64,000 bases of DNA from Gyrodactylus bullatarudis. Lineage: Eukaryota > Platyhelminthes > Monogenea > Gyrodactylidea > Gyrodactylidae. The notes under the pieces were generated by a model. The model was not told the DNA's origin. It made no database searches and saw only the letters and a list, made by a program, of their open reading frames with translations. The DNA is taken from the NCBI GenBank assembly GCA_012064415.1, contig SSNU01000219.1, positions 186,001 through 250,000 of the forward strand, in the 5' to 3' direction. Positions 38,901 to 45,423 of the stretch are shown one piece after another (position 1 is the first letter of the stretch; each line of letters begins with the position of its first letter). The position numbers and the translations under genes were made by a program.

Positions 38901-39210
38901 TGCTTTTCATACCAATCAATGGCAAATAGATTTAAAGACACATGAGCCAACAAGATAGAAATAGAAACCCTAGTGGCTTTAGGAGACATAAAATTTTCTT
39001 TTTTTCATTGAAAGTTTTCCTAGTTCATAATGCTGAATAGAAAAAGGAAAAATGTCACTCACTAGACTGATTCTTTTGATAGAGAGAATCCGAGGAGCCA
39101 AATCTATTGGCAAGTTTATCAAATTTACTCAGATACTTGGCCCGTTTCAAGATAGCATCCTGGTCCAGACTGAAACTATCATCAATACTCGGCCTTGGTG
39201 CTTTTGACAT
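2997..39210 (-). CDS. Ser/Asn/Gln-rich protein of unknown family, ten exons
   Basis: Exons in transcript order: 39063-39210, 23410-23585, 22373-22558, 18491-18727, 16438-16563, 15519-15680, 10824-10999, 9077-9331, 4184-4619, 2997-3392. All have GT donors and AG acceptors and all nine junction phases agree, giving 766 codons including the stop. The N-terminus (MSKAPRPSIDDSFSLDQ, then a charged helix) leads into about 220 residues of Asn/Ser/Gln-rich low complexity. A denser, conserved-looking block from exons 5-7 follows at about residues 270-425, with segments such as FSVRVSNLHCSMDP, RRIFVTFQAQFPRHYP and GVRLSLCCALDGEGPSLDDF. The C-terminal half is again Ser/Asn-rich with a short Leu-rich helix (LVDYLVRQSSLQELS) and ends PPPKPGFSLVINSRGQVFQQP. 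I recognise no family; a nuclear regulator or scaffold would fit the composition but is a guess. Weak points: the exon 9 acceptor lacks pyrimidines, donors of exons 5 and 9 are GTTAGA and GTTAGT, and exon 1 is linked across 15.5 kb by phase only. Confidence 0.65.
3393..4183. other. intron, last of the Ser/Asn-rich gene
   Basis: AT-rich, no gene or clear repeat seen. Confidence 0.45.
5033..5555. repeat. fold-back element, about 520 bp
   Basis: The outer ends are inverted copies: AGATTTTTGGTAACCGATTC on the left and, reversed on the right, the same motif with two changes. Related half-copies occur near 21540-21630 and 40860-40980. It lies in an intron of the Ser/Asn-rich gene and has no coding capacity. 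Confidence 0.5.
5686..6130. mobile_element. non-autonomous TIR element (MITE), 445 bp
   Basis: The ends 5686-5717 and 6099-6130 are near-perfect inverted repeats of 32 bases starting GTATAACCTTTGAATCAG. If the outer TA is the target duplication, the element starts TAACCTTTG and would suit a Tc1/mariner-type transposase. Internal copies of the AACCTTTGA motif (near 5840, 6000 and 6030) are subterminal repeats. No ORF. Confidence 0.7.
6310..6485 (+). mobile_element. Penelope-like retroelement, C-terminal fragment (copy 1)
   Basis: From 6346 to the TGA at 6439-6441 the plus strand encodes a 31-residue tail (WVKEKFFINHFKPNL, then YNLQLPCPM) nearly identical in protein to copy 2 at 19816-19911, where it follows a GIY-YIG endonuclease remnant. 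The next 40 bases are also shared. The shared 3' sequence resumes at about 7386, so DNA was inserted in this copy. No RT or endonuclease core remains here. Confidence 0.6.
6855..7372. mobile_element. TIR element with ~100-bp inverted repeats and a small ORF
   Basis: The arms 6855-6956 and 7273-7372 are nearly perfect inverted repeats of about 100 bases, running from AATATTTATTTTCTC to TTTACTGAGC and including GAGGGGTATAACACAATTT. About 315 bases lie between them and contain the plus-strand ORF 6997-7173. No clear target-site duplication is visible, so the true ends may lie slightly further out. It sits where a Penelope-like 3' region is interrupted. A non-autonomous DNA transposon is the likeliest reading. 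Confidence 0.65.
6997..7173 (+). CDS. 58-residue protein encoded inside a TIR element, unknown
   Basis: ATG at 6997, TGA at 7171-7173. The frame is open upstream to just inside the left arm. The composition is protein-like, not AT-random: TQTAGILTKEAVKFDAHQ, then MTRDRISEDIIRKYFQNTFG, with two likely amphipathic helices. I recognise no family. It may be a captured exon fragment, a relic of a larger element protein or a chance frame. Confidence 0.35.
   Translation: MFQRVYTQTAGILTKEAVKFDAHQISEMINMTRDRISEDIIRKYFQNTFGQAVFEAMY
7386..7440 (+). mobile_element. Penelope-like 3' terminal segment of copy 1
   Basis: The segment containing CACTACTGATGAACC and AGAAATGTACATTT matches the 3' end of copy 2 (20068-20120) and follows the DNA inserted into copy 1. 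Confidence 0.5.
8117..8316. mobile_element. palindromic MITE, 200 bp
   Basis: Arms 8137-8179 and 8256-8298 are perfect 43-base inverted copies beginning TTTCTATTGAAACATCTT; pairing continues outward to about 8117 and 8316 with few mismatches. An inner pair (TATCTCGACC with GGTCGAGATA) extends the fold. No ORF. Perfect arms suggest a young insertion or gene conversion. Confidence 0.7.
8440..8990. repeat. fold-back repeat family A, copy 1
   Basis: The left half (CTCCGGATTCACAG, AAACGGAATGAGCTA, CAAAATTAGGCCGTTT) and right half (GGTCTAATTTTGATCAGACTG) are diverged inverted copies. The unit recurs at 53440-54030, with decayed pieces near 15060-15290 and 24745-25000. It runs up to and just past the exon 8 boundary side of an intron in the Ser/Asn-rich gene. 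Confidence 0.6.
9332..10823. other. intron of the Ser/Asn-rich gene
   Basis: No gene seen. A 90-codon minus-strand frame at 9769-10041 is Lys/Leu/Ile-rich with no recognisable motif and is not counted. Confidence 0.4.
11549..11780. repeat. short inverted repeat pair in an intron
   Basis: GTTATTCTCCATTATGTCATT near 11549-11569 is repeated inverted at about 11758-11780 with one or two mismatches. It may be the ends of a small MITE of about 230 bases. Overlapping frames on both strands here are by-products. Confidence 0.35.
11998..13107 (-). mobile_element. mariner transposon with intact transposase, 5' end missing
   Basis: The 3' end is a mariner-like terminal repeat at 11998 (TAGGTTGTTTCAAAAGTATT) preceded by TA. 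The transposase ORF is complete. No matching inverted repeat is found between the start codon and 13400; LINE-derived coding sequence begins at about 13120. The element has therefore lost its 5' terminal repeat and could not move on its own. Confidence 0.8.
12094..13107 (-). CDS. mariner-family DD34D transposase, full length
   Basis: 337 residues, the usual mariner length (about 340-350), with no stop or frameshift. The N-terminal part has the helix-turn-helix regions and the SGRP linker (about 62-65). FVPHEL at 115-120 corresponds to the WVPHEL motif. The catalytic triad is present as D152 (TDEKWIF), D240 (FLQDNAQPH) and D275 (YSPDLAPTD), with 34 residues between the last two, the mariner DD34D signature. 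The C-terminus (LPERWEKCIEKNGEYF) is typical. It catalyses cut-and-paste transposition at TA dinucleotides. It lies in intron 6 of the Ser/Asn-rich gene on the same strand. Open frame plus intact triad imply recent activity; the missing 5' repeat argues that this copy is stranded. Confidence 0.95.
   Translation of the reverse strand: MTVITLRVLNLIYYNFMLGISATEAHQKVESVLGHIFSRSTVQRWFSLFRNGRTSLQDDPRSGRPTTVNQEVIIASVEENPHLSSREIAADLDSSYSSVVRVLHSENFTNSFDQFVPHELTFGQKMKRIESCRKLLHRLTYDAFLPHIVTTDEKWIFLKDQSRKRSWHRANQQITQPKPDRFAKKVMLTVYWCRKGVIHYELLEPNTTITGQRYIESFRTMEGKLRENYPRFGRITFLQDNAQPHVSRLVKNFFAESNVDVLDHPPYSPDLAPTDHHLFRSLQHHLKGKIFNSREDVLSSLNEYINQKSPAFWQRGIDGLPERWEKCIEKNGEYFDI
13120..14840 (-). pseudogene. 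APE-type non-LTR retrotransposon (Jockey/CR1-like), truncated
   Basis: In minus-strand order: an endonuclease remnant at 14831-14406 (ILGDFNF, CPTRN, LDLIFSN, FSDHN), then reverse transcriptase pieces at 14059-13874 (PDDWLLVKITPIPKHK), about 13860-13660 (QHGFLPGKNTDTN, FLDISKAFDRL) and 13658-13374 (SGVPQGSYIGPLLFN, then FADD in place of the usual YADD). A further open tail runs to about 13120 (FLYWLYPYNSRILASGPSPFW), where it meets the mariner. ORF1 and the endonuclease N-terminus are missing and frames shift between blocks, so it is dead. The motifs place it among APE-type LINEs; the clade is not certain. Confidence 0.85.
15060..15290. repeat. decayed fragment of fold-back repeat family A
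   Basis: Segments such as CCAACTTTTGAACTCAAAAAG and TAATTGGGATCAAC match the family seen at 8440 and 53440, but with heavy divergence. Confidence 0.35.
16564..18490. other. intron 4 of the Ser/Asn-rich gene
   Basis: Contains the fold-back MITE at 16990-17220; otherwise AT-rich with no gene seen. Confidence 0.4.
16990..17220. mobile_element. fold-back MITE, about 230 bp (family B, copy 1)
   Basis: CACAGGAACGTCTTATTTGG at 17032 and its inverted copy ending at 17168 form arms of at least 34 bases with two mismatches (17032-17065 with 17135-17168). Outer parts (GGTTCTTAGGTAAT and ATTACCTAGGCACCTAGAAC) also correspond. A 75-codon frame across it is a by-product. A related half-copy lies at 41730-41850. 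Confidence 0.6.
19345..20120 (+). pseudogene. Penelope-like retroelement 3' part with GIY-YIG remnant (copy 2)
   Basis: The plus strand at about 19349-19621 encodes the linker after the reverse transcriptase (EIENLKLCLMENGYPN, then TTIFMKLNFKGEGFSNDLRR), typical of Penelope-like elements. A frameshift follows. From 19635 the frame reads LIYKFQCDYGSSYIGRTIRK, a GIY-YIG endonuclease core with YIG and the following Arg, then a relic of the usual RxNEHL motif. The last coding stretch 19816-19911 (DKFFINLYKPDLYVQKNY) ends in TAA and matches copy 1 at 6346. The reverse transcriptase itself is absent. Shared 3' sequence continues to about 20120. Confidence 0.75.
20121..22372. other. intron 3 of the Ser/Asn-rich gene, right part
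   Basis: No gene seen. Short half-copies of fold-back families occur near 20330-20480, 20960-21200 (ATCATGAGGTCCACTTTAAC, shared with 37930) and 21540-21630. Confidence 0.35.
24745..25050. repeat. fold-back repeat family A, decayed copy
   Basis: Contains TTTTTTCTCCGGATAGTC, TTCAATCTGACAAAAATTAGG and CTTTTTCAACCTTTAGGC, matching the core of the family at 8440 and 53440. Confidence 0.45.
25242..26429 (+). mobile_element. internally deleted hAT element with zinc finger
   Basis: Plus-strand frame 25616-26137 begins with a C2H2/BED-like zinc finger (LSCKLCSIRIPEKKSS, then LQHLKTEKH) and reaches the start of the RNase H-like core (KKIFLIVDESDFNG). A second frame ending at 26303 gives only the end of the hAT C-terminal dimerisation region (CQASSCEVERSFSKIKYIL). 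The catalytic middle is deleted. The right end is CAGGGAGCC read inward; GTTATAAT is found at both 25234-25241 and 26430-26437, an 8-base match as expected for a hAT target duplication. The left end lacks the CAGGGAG seen on the right, so the left boundary is less sure. Confidence 0.7.
25616..26303 (+). pseudogene. hAT transposase remnant, zinc finger plus dimerisation tail
   Basis: The zinc finger uses two Cys and two His over about 25 residues near the N-terminus, like the small CGGBP1-type hAT-derived proteins. The first frame stops at 26137 after the probable first catalytic Asp region (IVDES). The tail with NCQASSCEVERSFS is in another frame and joins by deletion and frameshift. No intact catalytic domain remains, so the product cannot be an active transposase. 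Confidence 0.7.
26884..27379. mobile_element. hAT-type MITE, 496 bp, with target duplication
   Basis: The ends are TAGGGCCTCAAA and its inverted form TTTGAGGCCCTA. They are flanked by GTAATCAG (26876-26883) and GTAACCAG (27380-27387), an 8-base target duplication with one mismatch. Subterminal AGTCATAAAAAG and AGCATAAAAT motifs mirror each other and resemble the left end of the 25242 element. No ORF. Confidence 0.75.
27470..27535 (-). repeat. tRNA-like sequence (pseudogene or SINE head)
   Basis: The minus strand has an A-box-like TTGGCTCAGTGTG and, about 40 bases on, a B-box-like AGTTCGAATCT in a small T-arm-like hairpin. No clean cloverleaf, so a functional tRNA is unlikely. Confidence 0.35.
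28745..28800 (+). repeat. tRNA-like fragment
   Basis: TAGCTTAGGGGAC resembles an A box and GGTTCAAACCC a B box, followed by CACCGGGCACA, in a tRNA-like order but too close together for a full tRNA. It could be a decayed tRNA or SINE. Confidence 0.3.
28889..30505 (+). mobile_element. pogo/Tigger-like DNA transposon, 1.6 kb, degenerate
   Basis: Terminal inverted repeats 28889-28948 and 30446-30505 are about 60 bases with few mismatches, starting AATGTCACAGTCAGAAAC. Between them lies a broken transposase. No clear TA duplication is visible at the edges. Similar arms but several coding breaks suggest an old insertion whose ends stayed similar. Confidence 0.8.
29132..30398 (+). pseudogene. pogo/Tigger-like transposase pseudogene
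   Basis: ATG at 29132, then an early stop at codon 6. The frame resumes as a CENP-B-type helix-turn-helix region (IITLSETNIIGFLAKKFGVS, then SQTIRNILKS) and a second DNA-binding part (NFKASYNYVYKIEQH) to a stop near 29494. The DDE part at 29582-30049 contains FLLEWNQELIQEKKKIILFM followed by DN, the second catalytic Asp region. In the next frame comes the hallmark CTSVCQPLDAGIIRSFK, with the third catalytic Asp, and a C-terminal piece at 30195-30398 (VDVRIIVNCFTNVKF). Several frameshifts and stops make it inactive. Confidence 0.8.
30554..31190 (-). pseudogene. hAT transposase C-terminal remnant
   Basis: Two minus-strand frames, 31176-30991 and 30956-30675, join by a one-base frameshift. The first has TWLEAVEYYYEKLPDVRKIF; the second ends in the hAT dimerisation motif TSTQVERSFSQMKYFFTKNK. 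The plus-strand sequence TAGGGTCCGCAAC at 30554 looks like the element end and resembles the TAGGG ends of the hAT MITEs nearby. The N-terminus, catalytic core and opposite end are missing. Confidence 0.75.
33286..33440 (+). repeat. retroelement-terminus-like motif, possible hammerhead-type core
   Basis: CTGAAGAAGGC and GTCGAAACG lie about 15 bases apart at 33363-33400. The order CTGANGA, short stem, GAAA is that of hammerhead ribozyme cores found in Penelope-like retroelements. Only a weak stem II (GGC with GTC) is visible. The preceding CTAATCTGATTGGAC is shared with about 2442-2456. Confidence 0.3.
34370..34440 (-). repeat. tRNA-like B-box fragment
   Basis: The minus strand has GAGTTCGCATTCC, a B-box-like motif, downstream of TTGGTGAACTCC. 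No cloverleaf can be drawn; a decayed SINE or chance. Confidence 0.2.
36739..37318. mobile_element. hAT-type MITE, 580 bp, with perfect 8-bp target duplication
   Basis: TAGGGCGACCA at the left end is repeated inverted at the right end, and GTTATGAC flanks both sides (36731-36738 and 37319-37326). Both halves carry many copies of an AAAAAGGC motif, clustered toward the ends and mostly in mirrored orientation. No transposase fragment was found. The perfect duplication indicates a fairly recent insertion. Confidence 0.85.
37530..37580 (+). repeat. dispersed repeat shared with 44893-44943
   Basis: GCCAATAACTCCTGAACTTA then GATTTTTAAAAAAATTGCATAT matches 44893-44943 with a few changes, same orientation. 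Element type unknown. Confidence 0.45.
37847..38153. repeat. fold-back element, about 305 bp
   Basis: AATATGAAGATAGGAATTTA at the left is mirrored by AAACTCCCATCTTCATA at the right. Inner blocks (AGGAAATTGAATTTGATCAA with TTGATCAAATTCGATTTCCT, then CATAAGGCGCACTTTCGCCATATG with its partner) pair in order. Half-copies occur near 21125-21210. Confidence 0.6.
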
Positions 39211-41196
39211 GATTCAATAGTATCTTCTGGTATTATTACAAGGTGTTTGTAAACTGCTTCGTTTCAACTATGAGTTTGCACACAATTCTGAAAACTTTAA
39301 GCCAATCTTGTGTTAAATGTTGCAGAATTTTCTCTTTTCATTAATCAAAGTATCGACGTTAGATTCACGAATGAAAGTTGCTTGTTCATAAGAAATATTT
39401 TATGATGGCTCTTTTTTGTCTTTTAATTTCATGTCTTTTCTCATTAATTTGCTAAAGTGAAAGCGATCGCATACATTCAATAAAATCCAAAATCATAAAG
39501 CAAAACAAATTCTTCTTCTCAGTCTTCTGGGGTTGGAACACCTATTTCAAAGGGAAAAAGAATAATGCTTCAAGAAAAGTAGAACAGAAGGGAAATTTCC
39601 CCACAGATATATTGTCATTGGCCAATAGTTTATGATCCAATAAGAGAAAAGTTTCGTTCGCCCTATTACCTACAAGTATTATTATTTTCAATTGACAAGT
39701 TTTGAACTGAAACAAATAATTGAAATGAATGTTGATCAATTTGGTGTTAACTTATCAAGTTATTTTTTCAGGTGATGTTTCTATGAAAAAACCTTAAGTC
39801 ACCTGATTTATTTGTGTTAAAACTTTAGATTTTTTCAAAGTATCAACAAGTTCTATTTAGATTTCGAAGGACACAGCCACACTTTGCTGATAAGTTAATT
39901 GATATTAAAAAAGATATATAAAGAAATCTGAAATTCAATTTATGCAAAAATATTTTAGCCCATTATACCAGAGTCATGTTTCTTTTTCTAATGAATCCAG
40001 GTTTATCATCGTTCATTAAACTGATTCAAGGATTTAGGGTGGAGTTTGAACTTTGTAGTAAAAAATATTTTGTGGATTGTGAGTTCAGTTGACACCAAAA
40101 AATAATCTAATCATAATGAAAAATTAATTTTTTAAATCGTAATCAAAACAGAATTTCTTTCAATTGATAACAAAATTTGTTTTTTATTTTTCATGTTTTC
40201 AATTCAGGTGATGTAAATTATAATTATTACGATGGAATTTTATGATTTAGGCAAAAGACATAAACAGATGAAGTATTGAAGAACATGAAAAAAAACATTA
40301 TACATTTATTACATTATGATATGATTGGTTACAAAAATTTTATACTTTTTATACATGTAGTAGTATCTTCCTAAGAAGGGGTTTTCGTGCATTAAAAGGG
40401 GTAGATGTAGGTTTTTACTAATTTTTGCTTTCCACTCTTTAATCTTAGAAAAAAATTTTGGTATTTGAGTATTTCCAAAAGAATCCATTGCCGGAAACAC
40501 CAGAAATTTTGATTTTAAGCTCTACTCATAACAACCGACTGCTTGCTAAGATGTTGATTGAGAATCCAAATCTTCTTTCTTTGTTAGTTAGAATCAGATA
40601 GAATCTTGAATTAAACCATTTCAACAAATCAAAATCTCCTAGAATAAGTGTTTAAGCAAACTGAAATCTAAAACGAAAAAGATAGATAAGATTTTAGGAA
40701 ACACTCCGTTATCGTGTTAAAGTCTACTTCCTATTTTTACTAACTGTAAATACATAAACCAGATCCGAGATCAGTTCGAATTGACGTTTATTTCGAAAAC
40801 TGAATAGCATTTATCGGTTTCTTGGTGATCCGGAAAAATGATAGTTTTATTCTTCTCACACTTTGAAATCAACAAAACGGAAAAATCGCGGGAACTCGAA
40901 ATTTAAATTGTGTTTTCGAAAGTGTATTTTTTGAATCGGTTTCCAAGAAAAATCTTTAGAAAATGAGATTTTTGTTTTGTTTTTTTTGCTGTTCGGCTTG
41001 CTATTTAACTTTGAATTGTTGTCTTTGAAAATAATTATGGTTAAGGATTGAATATAGAAAAAAGTTTTTGACACATTAATATTTTTATTTCTTCAAATTA
41101 TCACAATATACAAGATAAGGATTTGTTGAACAATATTGATCTTGTGGAAATATACAACGGTAAATACAATTCTTAGGTTAATCTATAGAAATTTTC
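39211..41196. other. intergenic region between two minus-strand genes
   Basis: Probable promoter and 5' UTR of the Ser/Asn-rich gene and the 3' flank of the TMEM68-like gene. A decayed fold-back fragment lies at 40780-40980. No gene seen. Confidence 0.4.
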
Positions 41197-44100
41197 TCAT
41201 TCGTCTAATAAATAATTTCGAATGCATGATGGTAGCCTTTGGATGAGGGCACGTAAAATTGACCCAGGAACAATTTGATGTCTCTTTATAAGCATTTCAA
41301 GCCCGAATTTAATCTGAAATTTTCAAGAGAAAAACTATTTAAAAAATTTACAAAATACACGTAACTAATTTCTCAAATATCAACTAAAAAGTCAATGAAA
41401 AAGAAGACCAACAGAAAGATTTGTCAGAAAGCAAAAACCTCCAGCTTATCTAAGGGTTATACAAAATTTTTAACTTTTCAAGTTTATGCGTTCATTTAAT
41501 AGAAAGTAAGAGAAGAAGAAAAAAATTCCTAGTGAATCTTATGTTTTTAATTTTATTTAGATAATTTGCATAATTTCAATTCAAGATGACAAATTTTCAG
41601 ATTTGCACCACCATTTTTCAATGAATTCCACTAGCATCTTTTTGGAGCATGAAATAGAAAGTGTTCGAGAAAAAAAAAATTTCTTTCTCTAGTGTACACT
41701 TAGATTATTTCTAAATGCTCCGAGAGTTTCTTTCGTAGTCTCGGTGGGATCCATTTGTAACTGTATCATTCAGCAACATGGACTGGTCCATTACCTAATA
41801 AGATAAAACTGTGGGGTATATTACCTAAGCACCTAGAACGAAATAGTTCTAAACCCTTTGCAGTTCGTTAAGGAAGATATGAAATTCAATAAGGAATTCG
41901 TGAAATTCAGTAAGAAACTCATGAAATTCATTTAAGAATAGTATTTTAAAATGTCATTATTGAAGGAAGATATGAAATTCAATAGGGAAGTTGTGAAAAA
42001 CGATGTGGAATTAATGCAATTCATTAAGGAGTATTCAAGTTTTATTCGTCAATCAAAGATATCAATCCTTCGCTTGCAAGGGGACAAAATTACAATAAAA
42101 ATTACTTTAAATGTAGTGAATAAATTCCATTATCTCAATTAGTCTTCTGATTGGTAAGCTATTGGATAGATGAGTTTAGTGTGGTTTTGTGTGAAGATTG
42201 GTCTCAATTCATTACAGTAATTGTAATCCCATGCGAGTGCCATATTCAACCGCTTACAAAGAGAATTTACCTCGAAGAAGAATGATTGTTGATATCAATG
42301 ATTAATGTCGAAAAACGCCACAAATTCTACAAAACTTAATTGATCACATCGAACGTTGAACAATGGAGAAAACATTAACTACCTAAGAGGACAAGACGGT
42401 ATTCCTGTTGCTGAATATTGTATGAGAAGACTCTAGGAGATCGCAGAGGAAGCCAAATAAACTCTAGATAAAATAATACAATTCACAAACCATGTGAAAT
42501 ATTATTATTCTAAATTATTGCGAAAAGAAGATAAAATATTCCTTTTATGAATTGCATTAATTCCATATTGTTTTTCACAACTTCCCTATTGAATTTCATA
42601 TCTTCCTTCAATAATGACATTTTAAAATACTATTCCTTAATGAATTTCACGAATTCCTTATTGAATTTCATATCTTCCTTAACGAACTGCAAAAGGTATA
42701 GATGATCAAATTATCGATTAGCTCTAATGATAATCTTTCAATCATCAATAATTGAAAAATTAGATTCAAGCACGAAACTCTTCAGGAGAAGAATGAAATC
42801 AAAAAATTTTCGTTTACAAAATTGTGTAACTTTGGAATTTTCATCTTAAAGACAGATAAATCATTGAAATTTTATAGAGAAAAAAGGACTGATCGATAGA
42901 AAGAAATATTTTAATTGATGCATTGAAAAAGTAGAGAGAATTAACCAAAAACATTAGTAAATGACCTTTGGTAAAATCGATTTTATTCAACTTATACACT
43001 GCAAATAATGATTTTGGTTTGCAGCTTAATAAATTATTAATAATAATAAATGTCAAAAATAAAAAAATCTCTGCTCAAAAAAGAGAAATTAAAGACCTTA
43101 CTCTCTCAGCAAAATGCTCTGGAGTTTCGTCCTCGTCAGGATAAATTGGATCACCAATGACCGTTTTTAGCTTGACGGGAAAATAACCGTAAAATATAGC
43201 GATGGGAAGTCTTGTCATCTCGTAAATCCAACGCCACAAAGGTCGACCAAACTGTAAAACTCGAATTGATTCCCTTATATTAACTGTATGCATTGGATAG
43301 ACAGGAAGATTTGCTTCCAACGCGATTCTCGCAAATCCTGATCGTTGACCCCAAAGAAGCTGGTAGTTCTCATCGGAGAACAGAGCTTCCCTTGAACCTC
43401 CTGGTGCAATCAGTAGAATTTCATTATTCTCTTTTAATGCTTGCACACAAGAACTAACTGAGCCAGTATCAGCACCAGCAATCTTGAGGAACGCCTGGAT
43501 TCCAGGGATTTTCATGAGAAATCTGTCCACAATTGGTGTAGCTCTTTTGTTCTTCTCCACAAACATTCTAGCCATAAAATGGTAGACATCCAACGGTAGA
43601 GTTCCATGATAATAAATTATAATGGCTGGACCAGTAATGGGTATCTTCTCCATTCCATCAACTTCGTAGCCGTGATATATTTTTCCGTGGATATCCCAGA
43701 GGCCAGCAAGTAGTTGGCGGAGTAGCTCTTTCGAAGGAAAGGGTAGATCGATTGACTTGCCAAGAGGACTGCAGTCAAAGTGATGATGGTCGATTAGTTC
43801 GTTTTGATCTCTGACTCGTTGAAAACGCCGATAAAACCAAATGCGGCATTTGAATATCTGTAAAAAATCAACGTGTAAATTTCCCCTCTTTTAGAACTAA
43901 ACCGACAAAAAGTCAAAAGAATCAAGTTTAAATTATATTACTTATTGCTTTATTTACTCTTAAAACTCACTCTTAAAAATGTAAAGATCCCTCTTGCTCA
44001 AATCTGGTTGGTTTAAAAAAAAGTATGATTCAATTTAAATAAATACTCGAGTGTTTGTTACTTGAAAATTGAAATTAATAAAGAAATCAACTGTTGAAAT

Positions 44101-45423
44101 TAGTGTATGATCGCTAAAAACAGTCTGACTTAATAGTTATGAGTTTTGAAGAAAAATTCAAAATTTTCAGATTAGATAATCATAATTATTCAATAGTACA
44201 TATGGACCCAAATCACTGCATGATGAATTCGAATCTGTCAGGCCTATTGAAGACGAAATAAGTTTGCATTTGATTGTAATTGACATCTTCTAAATGTCTC
44301 ATGAGATGGTTAGAGCCTATCATCAAGTTCAACCCTTCATGTCCCAAATTATTTTTTTTCATCTCAAAAAATTTGTTACCTTACCAAAGTAATTACGCTG
44401 ATTTTGAAACAGAATTTTTTTTGAAAGCTGACTTATCATTTAAAAGACAATAGAAAGAATTTTAAATTCGCATTTTTCTGCTCTAAAACTTAGTTGTTAT
44501 CTTCCAAACTATGAGAGATATCGCAAAGGCGATTGCATAATTGAAATCTACAGAAAATTATTTTATCTTTTTCCTAAGGCCTCGGCAAATAGGTTTTCAA
44601 AAAATCACCCTACTTTAGGCACTTGTTATTCACTCTTTTTATTTACTAAAGAATCTATTAATGACCCTTTCAAATTCAAGTTGGATTCTCTTCAAATTTC
44701 TTCTCAAAATCCCATCTAGTTTGCTAGTGATTCTTTAGCTACAGTTTATTTAACCCTTCCGTAGCCAGTGTACCCTGTGGGGGACATTGTCTTTTTCTCA
44801 CCCATGATTCTGTTTTAAAGAAACTAAAAATAGTTTATTGACCACTTTTCTGAAAGTAGAACTAATATTCTTTCGAATGAGCTATGACTTTTTGGGCCAA
44901 TAACTCCTGAACTCTAGGTTGGTTTTTAAAAAAATTGCGTATTCTTAAACCATATAAAATTTTCAATCTTAGCTATGTACCTTGAAAAAAATTCACTGGC
45001 TCTTAATGAGTTAATAAACTTTATTACTGACTCATGCTTTAATTTTATAAGATTAATTTTACACATTATGCATTTAAAATTATTAGTAAAGTACTGTATT
45101 GAGAAAAAAATAATTCTAATATTATCGTGGCTTACCTGAATGACAAAATTGCTGGAGTAGAAAAGGGCTACAACAGCAGCTGGTAGAATAATGAGCCAGA
45201 CAATGGGTCTCCATGCATGTCTGACAATACTGAAAATCACAGAAAAATATGGTCTTTTCTCTAAAATGCCTATGTGTTTTGTCAAGATTTGACATTGATC
45301 CAATGCTGTTGCAAACAACTCGAATGGATGCATAATATAGATGAAAAAATAGCTGAAAATCCAAAAAGTACCCAGGGCAAGAATTGTGTAGTAAAACTTG
45401 GTACTCCTGCTGCCCAATATCAT
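41197..45423 (-). CDS. TMEM68: TMEM68-like membrane acyltransferase
   Basis: Coding exons 45136-45423, 43102-43857 and 41197-41313; both junctions are phase 0 with good GT-AG sites. The product of about 386 residues has N-terminal hydrophobic segments (RPIVWLIILPAAVVALFY), then WDIHGKIYHGYEV, then an acyltransferase domain. The catalytic His/Asp motif appears as YYHGTLPLD; the acyl-acceptor block as IAPGGSREALFSDENY; then GFARIALEANLPVYPMHTVN and FPVKLKTVIGDP. The last exon (LEMLIKRHQIVPGSILRALI) matches the family C-terminus. TMEM68 proteins are ER-associated glycerolipid acyltransferases that make triacylglycerol and ether lipids from diacylglycerol; the family call is strong. It is longer than the ~325 residues of vertebrate TMEM68. 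The start at 45423 is uncertain: the frame is open upstream with a possible acceptor just before it, and an internal acceptor near 45230 could shorten this exon. Confidence 0.85.
41730..41854. mobile_element. fold-back MITE family B, partial copy interrupted by another element
   Basis: TCTCGGTGGGATCCATTTGT and ATTACCTAAGCACCTAGAAC match the two parts of the 16990-17220 element. The sequence resumes after the TIR element (AGGTATAGATG at 42694), where copy 1 has TAAGTATAGGTG, so the second element inserted into this one. Confidence 0.55.
41855..42695. mobile_element. 841-bp TIR element with ~150-170-bp arms made of coding-like repeats
   Basis: The arms 41855-42025 and 42547-42695 are inverted copies. 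Each holds two versions of a unit around GAAGATATGAAATTCAATA(A/G)GGAA; read forward the left arm gives KEDMKFNKEFVKF and KEDMKFNREVVKN. The frame 41951-42142 starts in the left arm and runs into the middle for 63 codons. No transposase motif is seen. It lies in the last intron of the TMEM68-like gene, nested in a MITE. Confidence 0.65.
44750..44800 (+). repeat. possible piggyBac-type element end
   Basis: TTAA at 44750-44753 is followed by CCCTTCCGTAGCCAGTGTAC and a CCTGTGGGGGACA block. TTAA plus CCC is the end signature of piggyBac elements. No partner end (GGGTTAA) was found nearby, so it may be a decayed remnant. Confidence 0.3.
44893..44943 (+). repeat. dispersed repeat shared with 37530-37580
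   Basis: GCCAATAACTCCTGAACTCT then GGTTTTTAAAAAAATTGCGTAT matches 37530-37580. It runs into a minus-strand frame tail that is past the true exon donor. Confidence 0.45.

Larger units (their letters stand above)
23586..39062. other. 15.5-kb first intron of the Ser/Asn-rich gene, transposon-rich
   Basis: It carries at least four hAT-type insertions or remnants, one pogo/Tigger-like element, a long fold-back repeat and two tRNA-like segments, listed separately. Stretches 23600-24740, 31200-33280 and 33440-36720 show no gene. The intron assignment depends on linking exon 1 (39063-39210) to exon 2 (23410-23585) by splice phase. Confidence 0.45.
43858..45135. other. first intron of the TMEM68-like gene
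   Basis: Contains a piggyBac-like end motif near 44750 and the dispersed repeat at 44893-44943; otherwise no gene seen. Confidence 0.45.

Noticed and set aside
38711..38929. 72-codon plus-strand frame
   Set aside because: Looks somewhat protein-like but has no recognisable motif, splice partners or second copy, and lies in the first intron of a minus-strand gene.
42841..43056. Minus-strand frame just downstream of the TMEM68-like exon, as a possible terminal exon
   Set aside because: It does not resemble the family C-terminus, whereas the exon at 41197-41313 does and joins in phase.
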